Positions 37,671 to 45,629 of a stretch of DNA of 64,000 nt are shown piece after piece. This DNA comes from an uncultured Desulfobacterales bacterium (lineage in GTDB: Bacteria; Desulfobacterota; Desulfobacteria; Desulfobacterales; JAHEIW01): the NCBI GenBank assembly GCA_947259495.1, contig CAMYLV010000012.1, positions 1 through 64,000 of the forward strand, given 5' to 3'. How positions within the stretch are numbered: the first letter of the stretch is position 1; every line of letters begins with the position of its first letter. Made by a program: the position numbers and the translations under genes. The notes beneath the pieces were generated by a model. The model was not told where the DNA came from. It saw only the letters and a program-made list of their open reading frames with translations, and made no database searches.

Positions 37671-37802
37671 GTCAGAGGTCAGATTTCAGAAGACAGAAGA
37701 CAGATAACAGATAAAAAAATGGAAGCTAAAGCGGCGTATCTGTCCTCTGTTTTCTGTCCTCTGTTTTCTGTCTGTAATCGGATACCTGAACACTGACACC
37801 GA
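37671..37802. repeat. Repeat D2, inverted copy of D1
   Basis: Carries ATACGCCGCTTTAGCTTCCAT (core, read on the minus strand) flanked by ATCTGTTATCTGTCTTC-like arms. The match with 23215-23341 runs over most of the element, opposite orientation. It occupies the gap between the RACo-like and Sir2 genes. Confidence 0.75.
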
Positions 37803-37810
37803 ATCCCTAA

Positions 37811-38557
37811 TTAAAGCAGTGCATCCAAATCCGCCATTATGCGGTTTATTGTGTCTCCGGCAGGCCCTTTGATCAGATAATCACTGATGTCGTTGGTTAA
37901 CACGGTACTTTCCGGATTGATTTCGATCACGGTCGCACCCGATTCCTTGGCCACCACCGGCATCAGGGCAGCCGGTTGAACCACGGCCGAGGTGCCGATG
38001 ACCAGCATGACATCGCTATCTGTTGCCACCTGCCGGGAGCGCCAGAGCGCCTCTTGCGGTATCAGTTCGCCGAAAAAAACCGCATTGGGACGCAGAATGC
38101 CGCCGCATTGGCAATGGGGCGGAATTTCACTGATATCCACCCGACGGGTTTCAATATGCGTGTTGCACTCCATACACCGCTGCCAGGCAAAGGTTCCATG
38201 AAATTCGATCACATCTGTATTGCCGGCCATTTGATGCAGCCCGTCTATATTCTGGGTGATAATGGTTTGCAGTTTCCCCAGTTCTTCCAGCCTGGCCAGT
38301 CCTTTGTGACAGTCATTAGGCTGCGCCTGATCGACGATGTCTTTCATATCTTTGATCAACAGATTCCATACTTTTACCGGATCCTGTATGAATGAATCAA
38401 TGTGGGCCACTTCCATGGGATCATATTTTTCCCACAGCCCGCCCTTTCCTCTAAAAGGTGGAATCCCGCTTTCAATCGAGGCGCCCGCACCGGTCAAGGC
38501 GCTGACCATTTTTGCCTGAGCCAGATCTGCCGCCGCCTTTTGAATTAGATCATCCAC
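37811..38557 (-). CDS. cobB: NAD-dependent protein deacylase, Sir2 family
   Basis: Removes acetyl or acyl groups from lysine, consuming NAD+. The 248-aa protein has GAGASIESGIPPFRGKGGLW at the NAD site, TQNIDGLH (catalytic Asn/Asp/His), a zinc site CMECNTHIE ... CQCGG and VIGTSAVVQPA. It is a class of small bacterial sirtuins. Within 4 kb lie AcuB- and AcuC-like genes, suggesting a local deacetylation cluster. Confidence 0.9.
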   Translation of the reverse strand: MDDLIQKAAADLAQAKMVSALTGAGASIESGIPPFRGKGGLWEKYDPMEVAHIDSFIQDPVKVWNLLIKDMKDIVDQAQPNDCHKGLARLEELGKLQTIITQNIDGLHQMAGNTDVIEFHGTFAWQRCMECNTHIETRRVDISEIPPHCQCGGILRPNAVFFGELIPQEALWRSRQVATDSDVMLVIGTSAVVQPAALMPVVAKESGATVIEINPESTVLTNDISDYLIKGPAGDTINRIMADLDALL

Positions 38558-38598
38558 AGCGCAATCCTTGTTTTATTTGTTTGATTAGTTGAATTGAT

Positions 38599-38828
38599 TT
38601 ATAGTGGTTGTCAAAAAACGTTCCAATATTCAAACGTTTTTTTCTACAACCCCTTATGCCGCACTTCCTTAATTGGGTGCTTTTAACCGGGTGCTTTGCA
38701 CCCGGTTACACCCGCACCGATTAAGGCACTACCGTGCCTTAAGTTTTTCCGCTGATGACGGAAAAATCCAAGCCACCCGCTCTGCGGGTGGTCGGTGACT
38801 CGGAACAGTAATATGAAAAGCGGTATAA
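38599..38828 (+). repeat. MITE-like element A4 with cloverleaf insert
   Basis: Ends TTATAGTGGTTGTC and GAAAAGCGGTATAA. Inner arms ACGTTCCAATATT / CAAACGTTTTTTTCTACAACC match A3. Between the CTTATGCCGCA junction and GGAACA lies an extra ~135 bp: the cloverleaf unit U3. 230 bp in all. Confidence 0.8.
38669..38801 (+). repeat. Cloverleaf-capable element U3
   Basis: Preceding hairpin AACCGGGTGC/GCACCCGGTT; closing stem CACCGA (38715-38720) / TCGGTG (38792-38797); hairpin 1 AAGGCAC/GTGCCTT (38723-38740); hairpin 2 TTTTTCCG/CGGAAAAA (38744-38766); hairpin 3 CCACCCGC/GCGGGTGG (38773-38791). All stems are perfect. Unpaired TCCAAG precedes hairpin 3 and ACTC follows the closing stem. Confidence 0.8.
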
Positions 38829-38892
38829 TTGGTTGGGAAGGATCAGAATCGGGCCAAACCAATGAAACCAATCGAACCAATTAAACGTTTGC

Positions 38893-39732
38893 TTACAATT
38901 CAAATCTCATATCGGTGGCCACACCGACACACTCGATTTGAAGGCCATTGTCATCTAAGTATTGCCGGCAGGTGCTGACCATATCATCCATCTGATCATC
39001 GGTGCGTTCCTGGTTTATATGGAAAAGCCCCAATTTTTTTACCTTTGCCTTTTCGGCCAATCTAAGCACATCGGTATAAACCGAATGGCCCCATTCGATG
39101 AAGGTCTGATACTCATCAGGCGTGTATTCGCTGTCATGAATTAACAGATCAGCGCCGGCTGCAAATTCTACATATTCATTAAACCGCCGTCCACCGGCAT
39201 GACGATACCCCAGTTCATTGTCCGTCAGAAAAACAAAGGACTTGCCGTCTTCGATAAACTTATAGCCGCTGCCGCCGTTCGGGTGACTGATCGGTATAGG
39301 GATGACGGATACCGAGCCGATTTTAAATTCCTGGGGGCAGTCTTTTTCATAGGTCATCTGTGCCTTGACATCGGCGTATTTTACAGGAAAATTGGGGGGT
39401 GCCATCACCGTTGATAAAATGGATTCCACAAACTGGCTGTGAAACGGACAGCCGTGCATCAGAAGTTTGGCATCTTTAAAATAAAGCGGCTTGAAGAAAG
39501 GAAATCCCATCAAATGATCCCAATGGGCATGGGTGAAAAGAAAATTGATAGCGAGCGCGTTTTCTTCAACAAGTCTCTTTCCGAATCTGCGAATTCCGGT
39601 ACCGGCGTCAACCGCAATGATATCACCGCTTTTGGTGCGGATCTCTAAACTGGTGGTATCGCCGCCGTATTTTAAATAAGCTTTGCCCGAAACCGGTATG
39701 GAGCCTCTCGATCCCCAGCATGTGATTTGCAT
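38893..39732 (-). CDS. MBL-fold metallohydrolase
   Basis: A 279-aa metallo-beta-lactamase-fold enzyme. It starts MQITCWGSRGSIPVSG (typical of the phosphodiesterase-like MBL group), has THAHWDHLMG as the main dinuclear metal motif, and LIHDSEYTPDEY then GHSVYTDV further on. Likely a hydrolase of phosphodiester or ester bonds; substrate unknown. No signal peptide, so it is cytoplasmic. Confidence 0.8.
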   Translation of the reverse strand: MQITCWGSRGSIPVSGKAYLKYGGDTTSLEIRTKSGDIIAVDAGTGIRRFGKRLVEENALAINFLFTHAHWDHLMGFPFFKPLYFKDAKLLMHGCPFHSQFVESILSTVMAPPNFPVKYADVKAQMTYEKDCPQEFKIGSVSVIPIPISHPNGGSGYKFIEDGKSFVFLTDNELGYRHAGGRRFNEYVEFAAGADLLIHDSEYTPDEYQTFIEWGHSVYTDVLRLAEKAKVKKLGLFHINQERTDDQMDDMVSTCRQYLDDNGLQIECVGVATDMRFEL

Positions 39733-39798
39733 CTTGGACCTTTCAAGAAAAATTCATTTCCTTAAATTGCAATATGGCTCTTTTGTTAAAGCATTTTG

Positions 39799-39882
39799 CA
39801 CCACAAAGGGCACGAAGAACACGAAGAATAAAATGTTTTAATTGGTTTCAAACTTCGTGTACTTTGTGTCCTTCGTGGTTAA
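39799..39882. repeat. Repeat F2, CACGAAG-type
   Basis: CACCACAAAGGGCACGAAG, a spacer, and AACTTCGTGTACTTTGTGTC with CTTCGTGG: an imperfect inverted repeat. It overlaps the end of the prmA reading frame. Confidence 0.7.
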
Positions 39883-40803
39883 CAACAGGTTTTTTACGTC
39901 CGGCATATGGTTTACCGGCATTCGTTCGTTTTCCAGTTTCCAATCGCTTAATTCCCCGTAAAATGTATGCCAGATTCCTTCATGAGTCCAGCTTTTTAAT
40001 ATTTTAGCCGGCAAGCGCTCCAATTCAATTTTTACCTGTTTGGCTTCACTGCGCATAAGGCCCGAAAGGATAAAGCACTTTTTGGTTCTGAAGCCCTGCG
40101 ACCGAATCAGCTTTTGCATGACCTCATAATGGACATTGGCCATCAGCAGATCAGCCGGGCAATCAATAAAATCCTCGGCATATCCCTGCACGACCGCGAC
40201 CTGTTGTTCATGGCAATTTAAGCGGACGTTTCTTTCAGCTGTTGCGGCGGCCAGCAAATTCAGGTCAACTGCGAGATTTAATTGGCAGCCCAGACGCGCT
40301 GTGGCCAAAGCCAATATGCCGGTACCGGTGCCTAAATCCAGAGCGCTATTGGGTGAGTGGCTCCGGCATGCCAGCTGGACCGCATCCAGACAATCCCGGG
40401 TGGTGGGATGGGTGCCGGTGCCAAAGACAAGACCCGGGTCCAGGATTATCGCCAGCTTATCCGGCCGGGTTCGAGTATGGTTTTCCCATGGCGCAATGAT
40501 CTGAAAAGGACCGTGATCAAAAGAGCTAAATGCCGTCCCCTGCCACTGTTCATAGGGCATGTGATAACTGTCGATATAGGAGAGCTGGGGCTGGGTGCGC
40601 AAAAGATTCTGGATGTCCTCAAAAGCGGGCTGAGAAAAGAAAAGAAACGAGAAATCATCTTCTTCCCAGTTGCCGATAAAACTGCTCTTTGGGATTTTAT
40701 CCTGAGATGTCAATCGGCCGTTGAGGTGATAGATATATAGATCATCGTACGGGCACGTGCCGGATTTTTCACGGGCAGAGCGCGGGCTTTGAGCGTCATT
40801 CAT
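39838..40803 (-). CDS. prmA: Ribosomal protein L11 methyltransferase (PrmA-like) with repeat-encoded tail
   Basis: Methylates L11 using SAM. Residues include DPGLVFGTGTHPTTRDCL (PrmA signature) and ALDLGTGTGILALATARLG (SAM motif I), DLLMANVHYEVM, and a C-terminal strand. The ATG overlaps the preceding gene's stop (40800-40803). The last ~15 residues, ending LTTKDTKYTKFETN, are coded by the CACGAAG repeat F2, so the natural C-terminus has been replaced or extended by repeat insertion. Length 321 aa. Confidence 0.82.
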   Translation of the reverse strand: MNDAQSPRSAREKSGTCPYDDLYIYHLNGRLTSQDKIPKSSFIGNWEEDDFSFLFFSQPAFEDIQNLLRTQPQLSYIDSYHMPYEQWQGTAFSSFDHGPFQIIAPWENHTRTRPDKLAIILDPGLVFGTGTHPTTRDCLDAVQLACRSHSPNSALDLGTGTGILALATARLGCQLNLAVDLNLLAAATAERNVRLNCHEQQVAVVQGYAEDFIDCPADLLMANVHYEVMQKLIRSQGFRTKKCFILSGLMRSEAKQVKIELERLPAKILKSWTHEGIWHTFYGELSDWKLENERMPVNHMPDVKNLLLTTKDTKYTKFETN

Positions 40804-41474
40804 TTTTTAGGCAACTGGTCTAAATACCATTCCATGGGGTCCAGCAAAGTAAAACCGAGGCTTTTTAATTTCTCTTTTATATGGGCAACATTTAGGGTCA
40901 ACAGATAAGGGAAAACGGCGCGTTTATCTTTTTGCCAGTACCGCGCCACCAGAATGCTGCCAAAGGAGATGTTCTCCTCGGTGATGGCATCGACAATTTT
41001 TTTTAACTGGCCGACTTTTTCTTCCATCAGGATACACAGCAATGTGCCCGGTTCGCCAATTCCTAAAACATTGATAAAAGCACGCAATAAATCTCTGACT
41101 GAGATAATCCCGGTTAAGATGCCGTCTTCTTTTACAACCGGCAAAGCGCCCACTCGGGCATCCTGTATGACCAGCAGCGCATCCTGAATGGTATAGGCAG
41201 GTGATATCGTGATCGGGTCGCGGGTCATGATGTCTTTGATTTTCAATTTGGAAAAACTGTCTTCTTCCGCCACTACGGAGGGTTGCTTGAAAAACTTATA
41301 GGGCAGCGCACTTCTGATATCGCGATCCGTTACAATGCCGATGAGCCGGCCATTGGGTTCCGTGACCGGAAGGTGGCGAATTTTGTGGTTTGCCATCAAT
41401 TCCTGTGCCGTAAAAATATCGGCCTCAGGTTCAACGGTGAGCACTTTGCGGGTCATGGAGTTGCTGACGAACAT
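40800..41474 (-). CDS. CBS-ACT domain protein (AcuB-like)
   Basis: A regulatory protein with two CBS motifs (RKVLTVEPEADIFTAQELMANHKIRHLPV and MTRDPITISPAYTIQDALLVIQD) and a C-terminal ACT-like part. Start at 41474 is preferred because AAAAGGAG lies 8 bases upstream; the longer frame to 41555 lies mostly in a repeat. CBS pairs bind adenosine nucleotides. In Bacillus acuB is next to the deacetylase acuC; here the AcuC-like gene is 172 bases upstream, on the same strand, which supports the comparison. Confidence 0.78.
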   Translation of the reverse strand: MFVSNSMTRKVLTVEPEADIFTAQELMANHKIRHLPVTEPNGRLIGIVTDRDIRSALPYKFFKQPSVVAEEDSFSKLKIKDIMTRDPITISPAYTIQDALLVIQDARVGALPVVKEDGILTGIISVRDLLRAFINVLGIGEPGTLLCILMEEKVGQLKKIVDAITEENISFGSILVARYWQKDKRAVFPYLLTLNVAHIKEKLKSLGFTLLDPMEWYLDQLPKK

Positions 41475-41525
41475 AATCATTTCTCCTTTTAGTCCTGATA
41501 ATCCGGAAAAACAAAAAAATAAATT

Positions 41526-41607
41526 TACCACAAAAGCACGAAAACGATAAAACACGAAACACTAAAAAATAATTTCGTGCTTTCTATATTTCGCACTTTC
41601 GTTATTA
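41526..41607. repeat. Repeat F3, CACGAAA-type
   Basis: ACCACAAAAGCACGAAAAC ... AACACGAAACACT with TTTCGTGCTTTC and TTTCGCACTTTCG as the second half. It separates the CBS-ACT gene from the AcuC-like gene. Confidence 0.65.
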
Positions 41608-41645
41608 AAAAGTTTTCCCTCGGAAGACAACATCGCATTTAATCT

Positions 41646-42599
41646 CTAACCGTTTAACAAAACCTCAACATGATTGCGGGCCAGCTCCGGCAGGCGTTTA
41701 ATTGAATATCCGCCTTCTAGAACCGATATCAGCCTGCCCCGGGCATACTCGGCAGCCATTTCAACGATTTTTTTAATGATCCAGGTAAAACCCTCTGTTG
41801 TCAGTTTTATGTCCGACATATTATCTTCAATATGGCCATCGAAGCCGGATGAAACTAGAATGACCTGCGGCTTAAAATCTGCAAAGACAGGCATTAAATC
41901 CCTTTGCAGTATTTGCTTGTATTCGCTATCTCCCTGACCGGGCAGCATCGGTGAGTTTTTGGTGTAGCCATGTCCGGCATCTTTGCCCATTTCAAATTCA
42001 CGACCGGTTCCGGGATAGGCAAAGGTTGGATGCTGATGAATGGAATAGTAAAATACAGTGGGATCCCGCTCAAAGATGTGCTGAGTTCCGTTTCCATGAT
42101 GAACATCAAAGTCGACAATACCGACTCGCTGTATTCCGCATTGCTTCTGAATGTAGCGGGCCGCAATAGCCACGTTGTTAAAGTAGCAAAATCCCATGGC
42201 TTTGTCGACTTCAGCATGGTGACCGGGTGGCCGGACGGCGCAAAACGCATTGTCCAGTTCGCCCTCAAGGACCAAGCGGGTGGCCTCTAAAACCCCTCCC
42301 ACCGCCAGCAAAGCAATTTCATAAGTAGCCGGGCACATCTGGTTGTCGGGACTGTCAAAGATATTATTGCCGCTGCTGCATGCTTTCTGCAAGCGTTTGA
42401 TGTAATGGGGGTCGTGCACGGTTTCCACCCATTTCAAATCCGCAGGCACGGCTTTAATCAATGTGAGTTGCTCAAGCAGACCTGCATCCTGGATTCCTTT
42501 GTATACCGCTGGAAGCCGATCCGGCATCTCCGGGTGGTAGTTTCCGGTCAGATGCTGCTGGTACCTGTCATCGTACAAAAAGCCGGTTCTATTACTCAT
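41646..42599 (-). CDS. Histone-deacetylase-family amidohydrolase (AcuC-like)
   Basis: Zinc-dependent deacetylase. The 317-aa protein carries the active-site set RPPGHHAE, DFDVHHGNGTQHIF, GFDGH and LEGGYS. AcuC removes acetyl groups from acetyl-CoA synthetase in Bacillus; related enzymes act on polyamines. It lies beside the AcuB-like gene and less than 4 kb from a sirtuin, so a protein or small-molecule deacetylation role is plausible. Confidence 0.85.
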   Translation of the reverse strand: MSNRTGFLYDDRYQQHLTGNYHPEMPDRLPAVYKGIQDAGLLEQLTLIKAVPADLKWVETVHDPHYIKRLQKACSSGNNIFDSPDNQMCPATYEIALLAVGGVLEATRLVLEGELDNAFCAVRPPGHHAEVDKAMGFCYFNNVAIAARYIQKQCGIQRVGIVDFDVHHGNGTQHIFERDPTVFYYSIHQHPTFAYPGTGREFEMGKDAGHGYTKNSPMLPGQGDSEYKQILQRDLMPVFADFKPQVILVSSGFDGHIEDNMSDIKLTTEGFTWIIKKIVEMAAEYARGRLISVLEGGYSIKRLPELARNHVEVLLNG

Positions 42600-42655
42600 A
42601 GATTATCTACTCTGTCTCACTAATTTTTAGCCTACGCTCTTCCCTATGCTATGTT

Positions 42656-43405
42656 CTAGGCAACAATTTTGTCAAATATTTCGAATGCGGCTTTGACCGA
42701 TTTACTATTTTCGGGCATTTCAATGGTCGGGCGGCCGTTGAAATCAAAATCATAAATCAGATCATCTGCCGGCACGGTTCCGATCAGCTCAAGGCTGGCT
42801 TTTTTAAGCTTGTCCATGACCGGCTCAGGCGGTGCTTCACGCGCCTGGTTGATCACCACGTAGCTTTTACCGATACCGATGTTCAGACAGCGGGCCAGTT
42901 CATCGATGCGCACCGCTGCCTGAAGCCCTCGTCTGGAAGAATCCGAGACGATCAACAGGATGTCGACGTTTTTGGTTGTCAGCCGGCTGATATGTTCCAT
43001 GCCGGCCTCATTGTCCATCACAATATAGGGATAATTTTCGGACAGGCGTTCAAGGTAATTGGTCAGCAAGGTGTTTGCCGCGCAATAGCAGCCGGCACCT
43101 TCAGGCTGGCCCATCACAACAAGATCAAAGCCGTCAGCTTCAACCACCGATTCCTCCAGCTTCATTTCTATGAATATATCTTTGGTCATACCGCTGGGAA
43201 CATCGCCTTTTTTCATTTCTTCCCGGGCGTTGCCCAGGGTATCGCCAAGTTTAAGACCTAAAACTTCATTTAGGTTGGCATTACAATCGGCATCCACCGC
43301 CAGAATCGGCGTTTTATTTTTTTTCAGCAAAAATTTTATGAGCATACCGGCCATGGTGGTTTTACCGGTTCCACCCTTGCCGGCAAGTGCGACTGAATAG
43401 GCCAT
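42656..43405 (-). CDS. CooC-like nickel-insertion ATPase
   Basis: P-loop protein of the MinD/Mrp class: GKGGTGKTTMAGML (deviant Walker A), DADCNANLNEVLGLKLGDTLG, the conserved GAGCYCAANTLL with the CxC metal motif, and DNEAGMEHISR. These match CooC, which loads nickel into carbon monoxide dehydrogenase. 249 aa from 43405, chosen for the AGGAAA 9 bases upstream over the 324-aa frame. No CODH gene is in the window, so the client is elsewhere or differs. Confidence 0.82.
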   Translation of the reverse strand: MAYSVALAGKGGTGKTTMAGMLIKFLLKKNKTPILAVDADCNANLNEVLGLKLGDTLGNAREEMKKGDVPSGMTKDIFIEMKLEESVVEADGFDLVVMGQPEGAGCYCAANTLLTNYLERLSENYPYIVMDNEAGMEHISRLTTKNVDILLIVSDSSRRGLQAAVRIDELARCLNIGIGKSYVVINQAREAPPEPVMDKLKKASLELIGTVPADDLIYDFDFNGRPTIEMPENSKSVKAAFEIFDKIVA

Positions 43406-43575
43406 CTTTGTCAGTTTCCTTTCATTCATATTCCGATTATAAAAAATTAAAATCGATATATTCAGTCTAAATATATTGCACATTTTTAGAATTTGAAACG
43501 CACAAGTTAGGTTAAGGTAGATTATGCCTTCAGTCAAGAGCCTTTTAAACTCCTTGAAAAGCTGCCGGCCATATG

Positions 43576-43735
43576 TTAATTGGGTTTTCCAAACCGGGTC
43601 GTTGTTTGTGCATAGAACGGTACTGCGCACCCGATCACAAACGCAATGATTGCGAACTGACGTTCGCTTGTCTTTCCGTCATACGGCCGGAAATTCAAGC
43701 CATCCCGCTCATAGAGCGGAATGGTGATTGACGCG
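43576..43735 (+). repeat. Cloverleaf-capable element U1
   Basis: Starts TTAATTGGGT like U3. Closing stem CAAT (43644-43647) / ATTG (43727-43730); hairpin 1 GCGAAC/GTTCGC (43652-43667); hairpin 2 TTTCCG/CGGAAA (43673-43693); hairpin 3 CCAT.CCGCTC/GAGCGG.ATGG (43700-43724), with one bulged pair. TTCAAG precedes hairpin 3. Stem sequences differ from U3 but pairing is kept. Confidence 0.75.
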
Positions 43736-43840
43736 CAGCCGGTTTAACCCGCAACGATTGGGGCAATTCGTGCCCCTGTCTTGTACCGCCTTTGGCGGTA
43801 AAATCCAAGCCACCCGCTGTGCGGGCGGCCGTTGACTCCA
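43736..43840 (+). repeat. Cloverleaf-capable element U2
   Basis: Tandem with U1. Closing stem CAACG (43752-43756) / CGTTG (43830-43834); hairpin 1 GGGGCA/TGCCCC (43760-43776); hairpin 2 TACCGCC/GGCGGTA (43784-43800); hairpin 3 CCACCCGC/GCGGGCGG (43810-43828). ATCCAAG precedes hairpin 3 and ACTCC follows the closing stem. Confidence 0.75.
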
Positions 43841-43897
43841 ACACACATTATTCAAATGTGAGCCAATCGTAGTAATCTGTATTTGGGGAGGATAAAC

Positions 43898-45052
43898 ATG
43901 GACTTTGAACTGACGAAATCGCAAAAAGAGATACAGAAAGCAGCACGGGAATTCGCCAGAGGTGAATTTGATAAAGAACTGGCCCTGGAACTGGACCGCA
44001 AGCACGAATTCCCCACCAAAATCTGGAAAAAAGCCTGCGACCTGGGTTTCGTGGGGGTGCACTTTCCGGAAGCTTATTCCGGTCAGGACCTGGGAGTTCT
44101 GGAAAATATCATTATCGCCGATGAGTTTTGTGCCCGGGATTCGACCATCGGTGCTGCGATCATCTTATCCGGCTTTGCATCCGAGTGTGTCCTGCGTTTC
44201 GGCAGCGAAGAATTAAAACAAAAATTTCTGCCGCCGGTCGCCGAAGGGCAGATGCTTTCCGCCGGCGCCTTCACCGAGCCGGGACACGGTTCAGATATTA
44301 CATCTCTGGATACGATTGCAGTGCACGACGGGGACGAATGGGTGATCAACGGAACCAAAACCTTTATTACCAACGGCGGGATGGCCGGGTTTTATTCTGT
44401 GATGTGCCAGACAGATTCTGAATGTCAGCCGTCCTACAGAGGCATCAGCCTGATTTTAGTGGAAGCCGAGCGTCAGGGAATAACCGCCGCCGATGTGGGT
44501 AATAAGATGGGCATCCACATGATGGCGACAGCCGAGGTCAATTTTAAGGATGTGCGGGTACCGGTTTCTAATCTCATCGGCGAAGAGGGTAAAGGGTTTT
44601 ACCAGGTGCTTGAGTTTTTTGATGAGAGTCGCATTCTGGTGGCCGCCCAGGCACTGGGCACCGCCCAGGGCGCTTATGACCGCGCTCTTGCCTACGTGAA
44701 AGAGCGCGAGCAGTTCGGCCGTAAAATTGCCCAATTTCAGGTGACCCAGCACAAACTGGCCGACATGGCCACCAAAATCGATCTCGCCCGGCTGATCACC
44801 TACAAGGCCGCCTGGAATTTTGATCAGGGCCGCATGGATCCCAAACTGACATCGATGGCCAAGATGTACGCCGCCCGAACAGCGGTTGAGGTGGCGGATG
44901 AAGCCATCCAATTGTTGGGCGGTTACGGCTACATGACCGAGTATGAAGTGGAGCGCTTTTACCGCGATGCCAAAATTTGTGAAATTTACGAAGGCACCAA
45001 GGAGATTCAGAAGAATACTATTGCGAGTGCTATCCTCGGCAAAATCAAATAG
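43898..45052 (+). CDS. Acyl-CoA dehydrogenase
   Basis: FAD enzyme of fatty-acid or acyl-CoA beta-oxidation. The ATG at 43898 is 7 bases after GGGGAGGA (the TTG at 43883 is rejected). 384 aa with FTEPGHGSDITSL (substrate/FAD loop), ITNGGMAGFYSV, and the C-terminal catalytic Glu region YEGTKEIQKNTIA. Electrons would pass to ETF and then to the ETF-quinone oxidoreductase encoded at 49528-51213. No other beta-oxidation gene is adjacent. Confidence 0.9.
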   Translation: MDFELTKSQKEIQKAAREFARGEFDKELALELDRKHEFPTKIWKKACDLGFVGVHFPEAYSGQDLGVLENIIIADEFCARDSTIGAAIILSGFASECVLRFGSEELKQKFLPPVAEGQMLSAGAFTEPGHGSDITSLDTIAVHDGDEWVINGTKTFITNGGMAGFYSVMCQTDSECQPSYRGISLILVEAERQGITAADVGNKMGIHMMATAEVNFKDVRVPVSNLIGEEGKGFYQVLEFFDESRILVAAQALGTAQGAYDRALAYVKEREQFGRKIAQFQVTQHKLADMATKIDLARLITYKAAWNFDQGRMDPKLTSMAKMYAARTAVEVADEAIQLLGGYGYMTEYEVERFYRDAKICEIYEGTKEIQKNTIASAILGKIK

Positions 45053-45193
45053 TTTCCGCCCCTAAATGGATATTTTTCCGATAAGCTGTGTTCTCCGCGG
45101 CTTTCTGTCTGCGACGTACTTCAAGTACGCCGCAAACAAAAAACCTTGTGCGGCCGTGCTTATCAAAAAAATCTCTCATTTGTGAGTCGGAAA
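45052..45193. repeat. Stop-codon palindrome P2
   Basis: Begins at the acyl-CoA dehydrogenase stop codon. Ends TTTCCG / CGGAAA; then GATAAGC (45080-45086) and GCTTATC (45158-45164); apex CGACGTAC-TTCAA-GTACGCCG. About 140 bp, imperfect but continuous. Confidence 0.75.
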
Positions 45194-45629
45194 CTCCTGT
45201 TTTATTCTATAATTATAAGTGTTGTTTATCTTATTAAATTCAAACAAATCAAATTCTAAATCTATCGCTATTTACCAGGTAAGCTGGCAAATAAATTTGG
45301 AGGCCACTTTTTTTAAATTTCATCGAAGCGATATGTCCTTAATACTCCGCGGCAGAATGACGATAGCGGGGCATTCTTAAATCTTGAAAAAAATTTCTAG
45401 ATTCCAGACTGGAAAAATAATTTTTTTTCAACCCCTTTTGGTCCAATCTGTATTATCCAACGTTTAACGATGCGATAAACAATTTTATGTTAGATGCATT
45501 TTTGAGATGGCTGCTAGTTGTATTTTAAAGATCCTGTTTTATTATTGATATTATCTGTCAAAGATCTTTTCGGTTACGGAAAATATATTTCCCTAAATCG
45601 AATTTTACAGAAGAAGAAGGGAGCTTAGA
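45194..45629. other. Gene-free interval upstream of the phasin-like gene
   Basis: About 435 bases without a gene. Bases 45385-45425 repeat a part of palindrome P1 (TTGAAAAAAATTTCTAGATT and CCAGACTGGAAA). The last 100 bases are A+T-rich and should hold the promoter of the downstream operon; no clear -35/-10 pair was picked. Confidence 0.45.

Noticed and set aside
38744-38766. Hammerhead ribozyme core (CTGATGA) in cloverleaf U3
   Set aside because: CTGATGA is the loop of hairpin 2; the GAAA and stem arrangement required are lacking, and U1/U2 do not keep the motif.
38683-38880. ORF-like translations at 38683-38880 and 52547-52765
   Set aside because: Both encode nearly the same residues because both are cloverleaf/MITE-like sequence; no domain or RBS.
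43576-43840. Integron attC sites
   Set aside because: A GTTGAC-like end is present in U2, but no R/L box symmetry, no integrase and no cassette structure was found.
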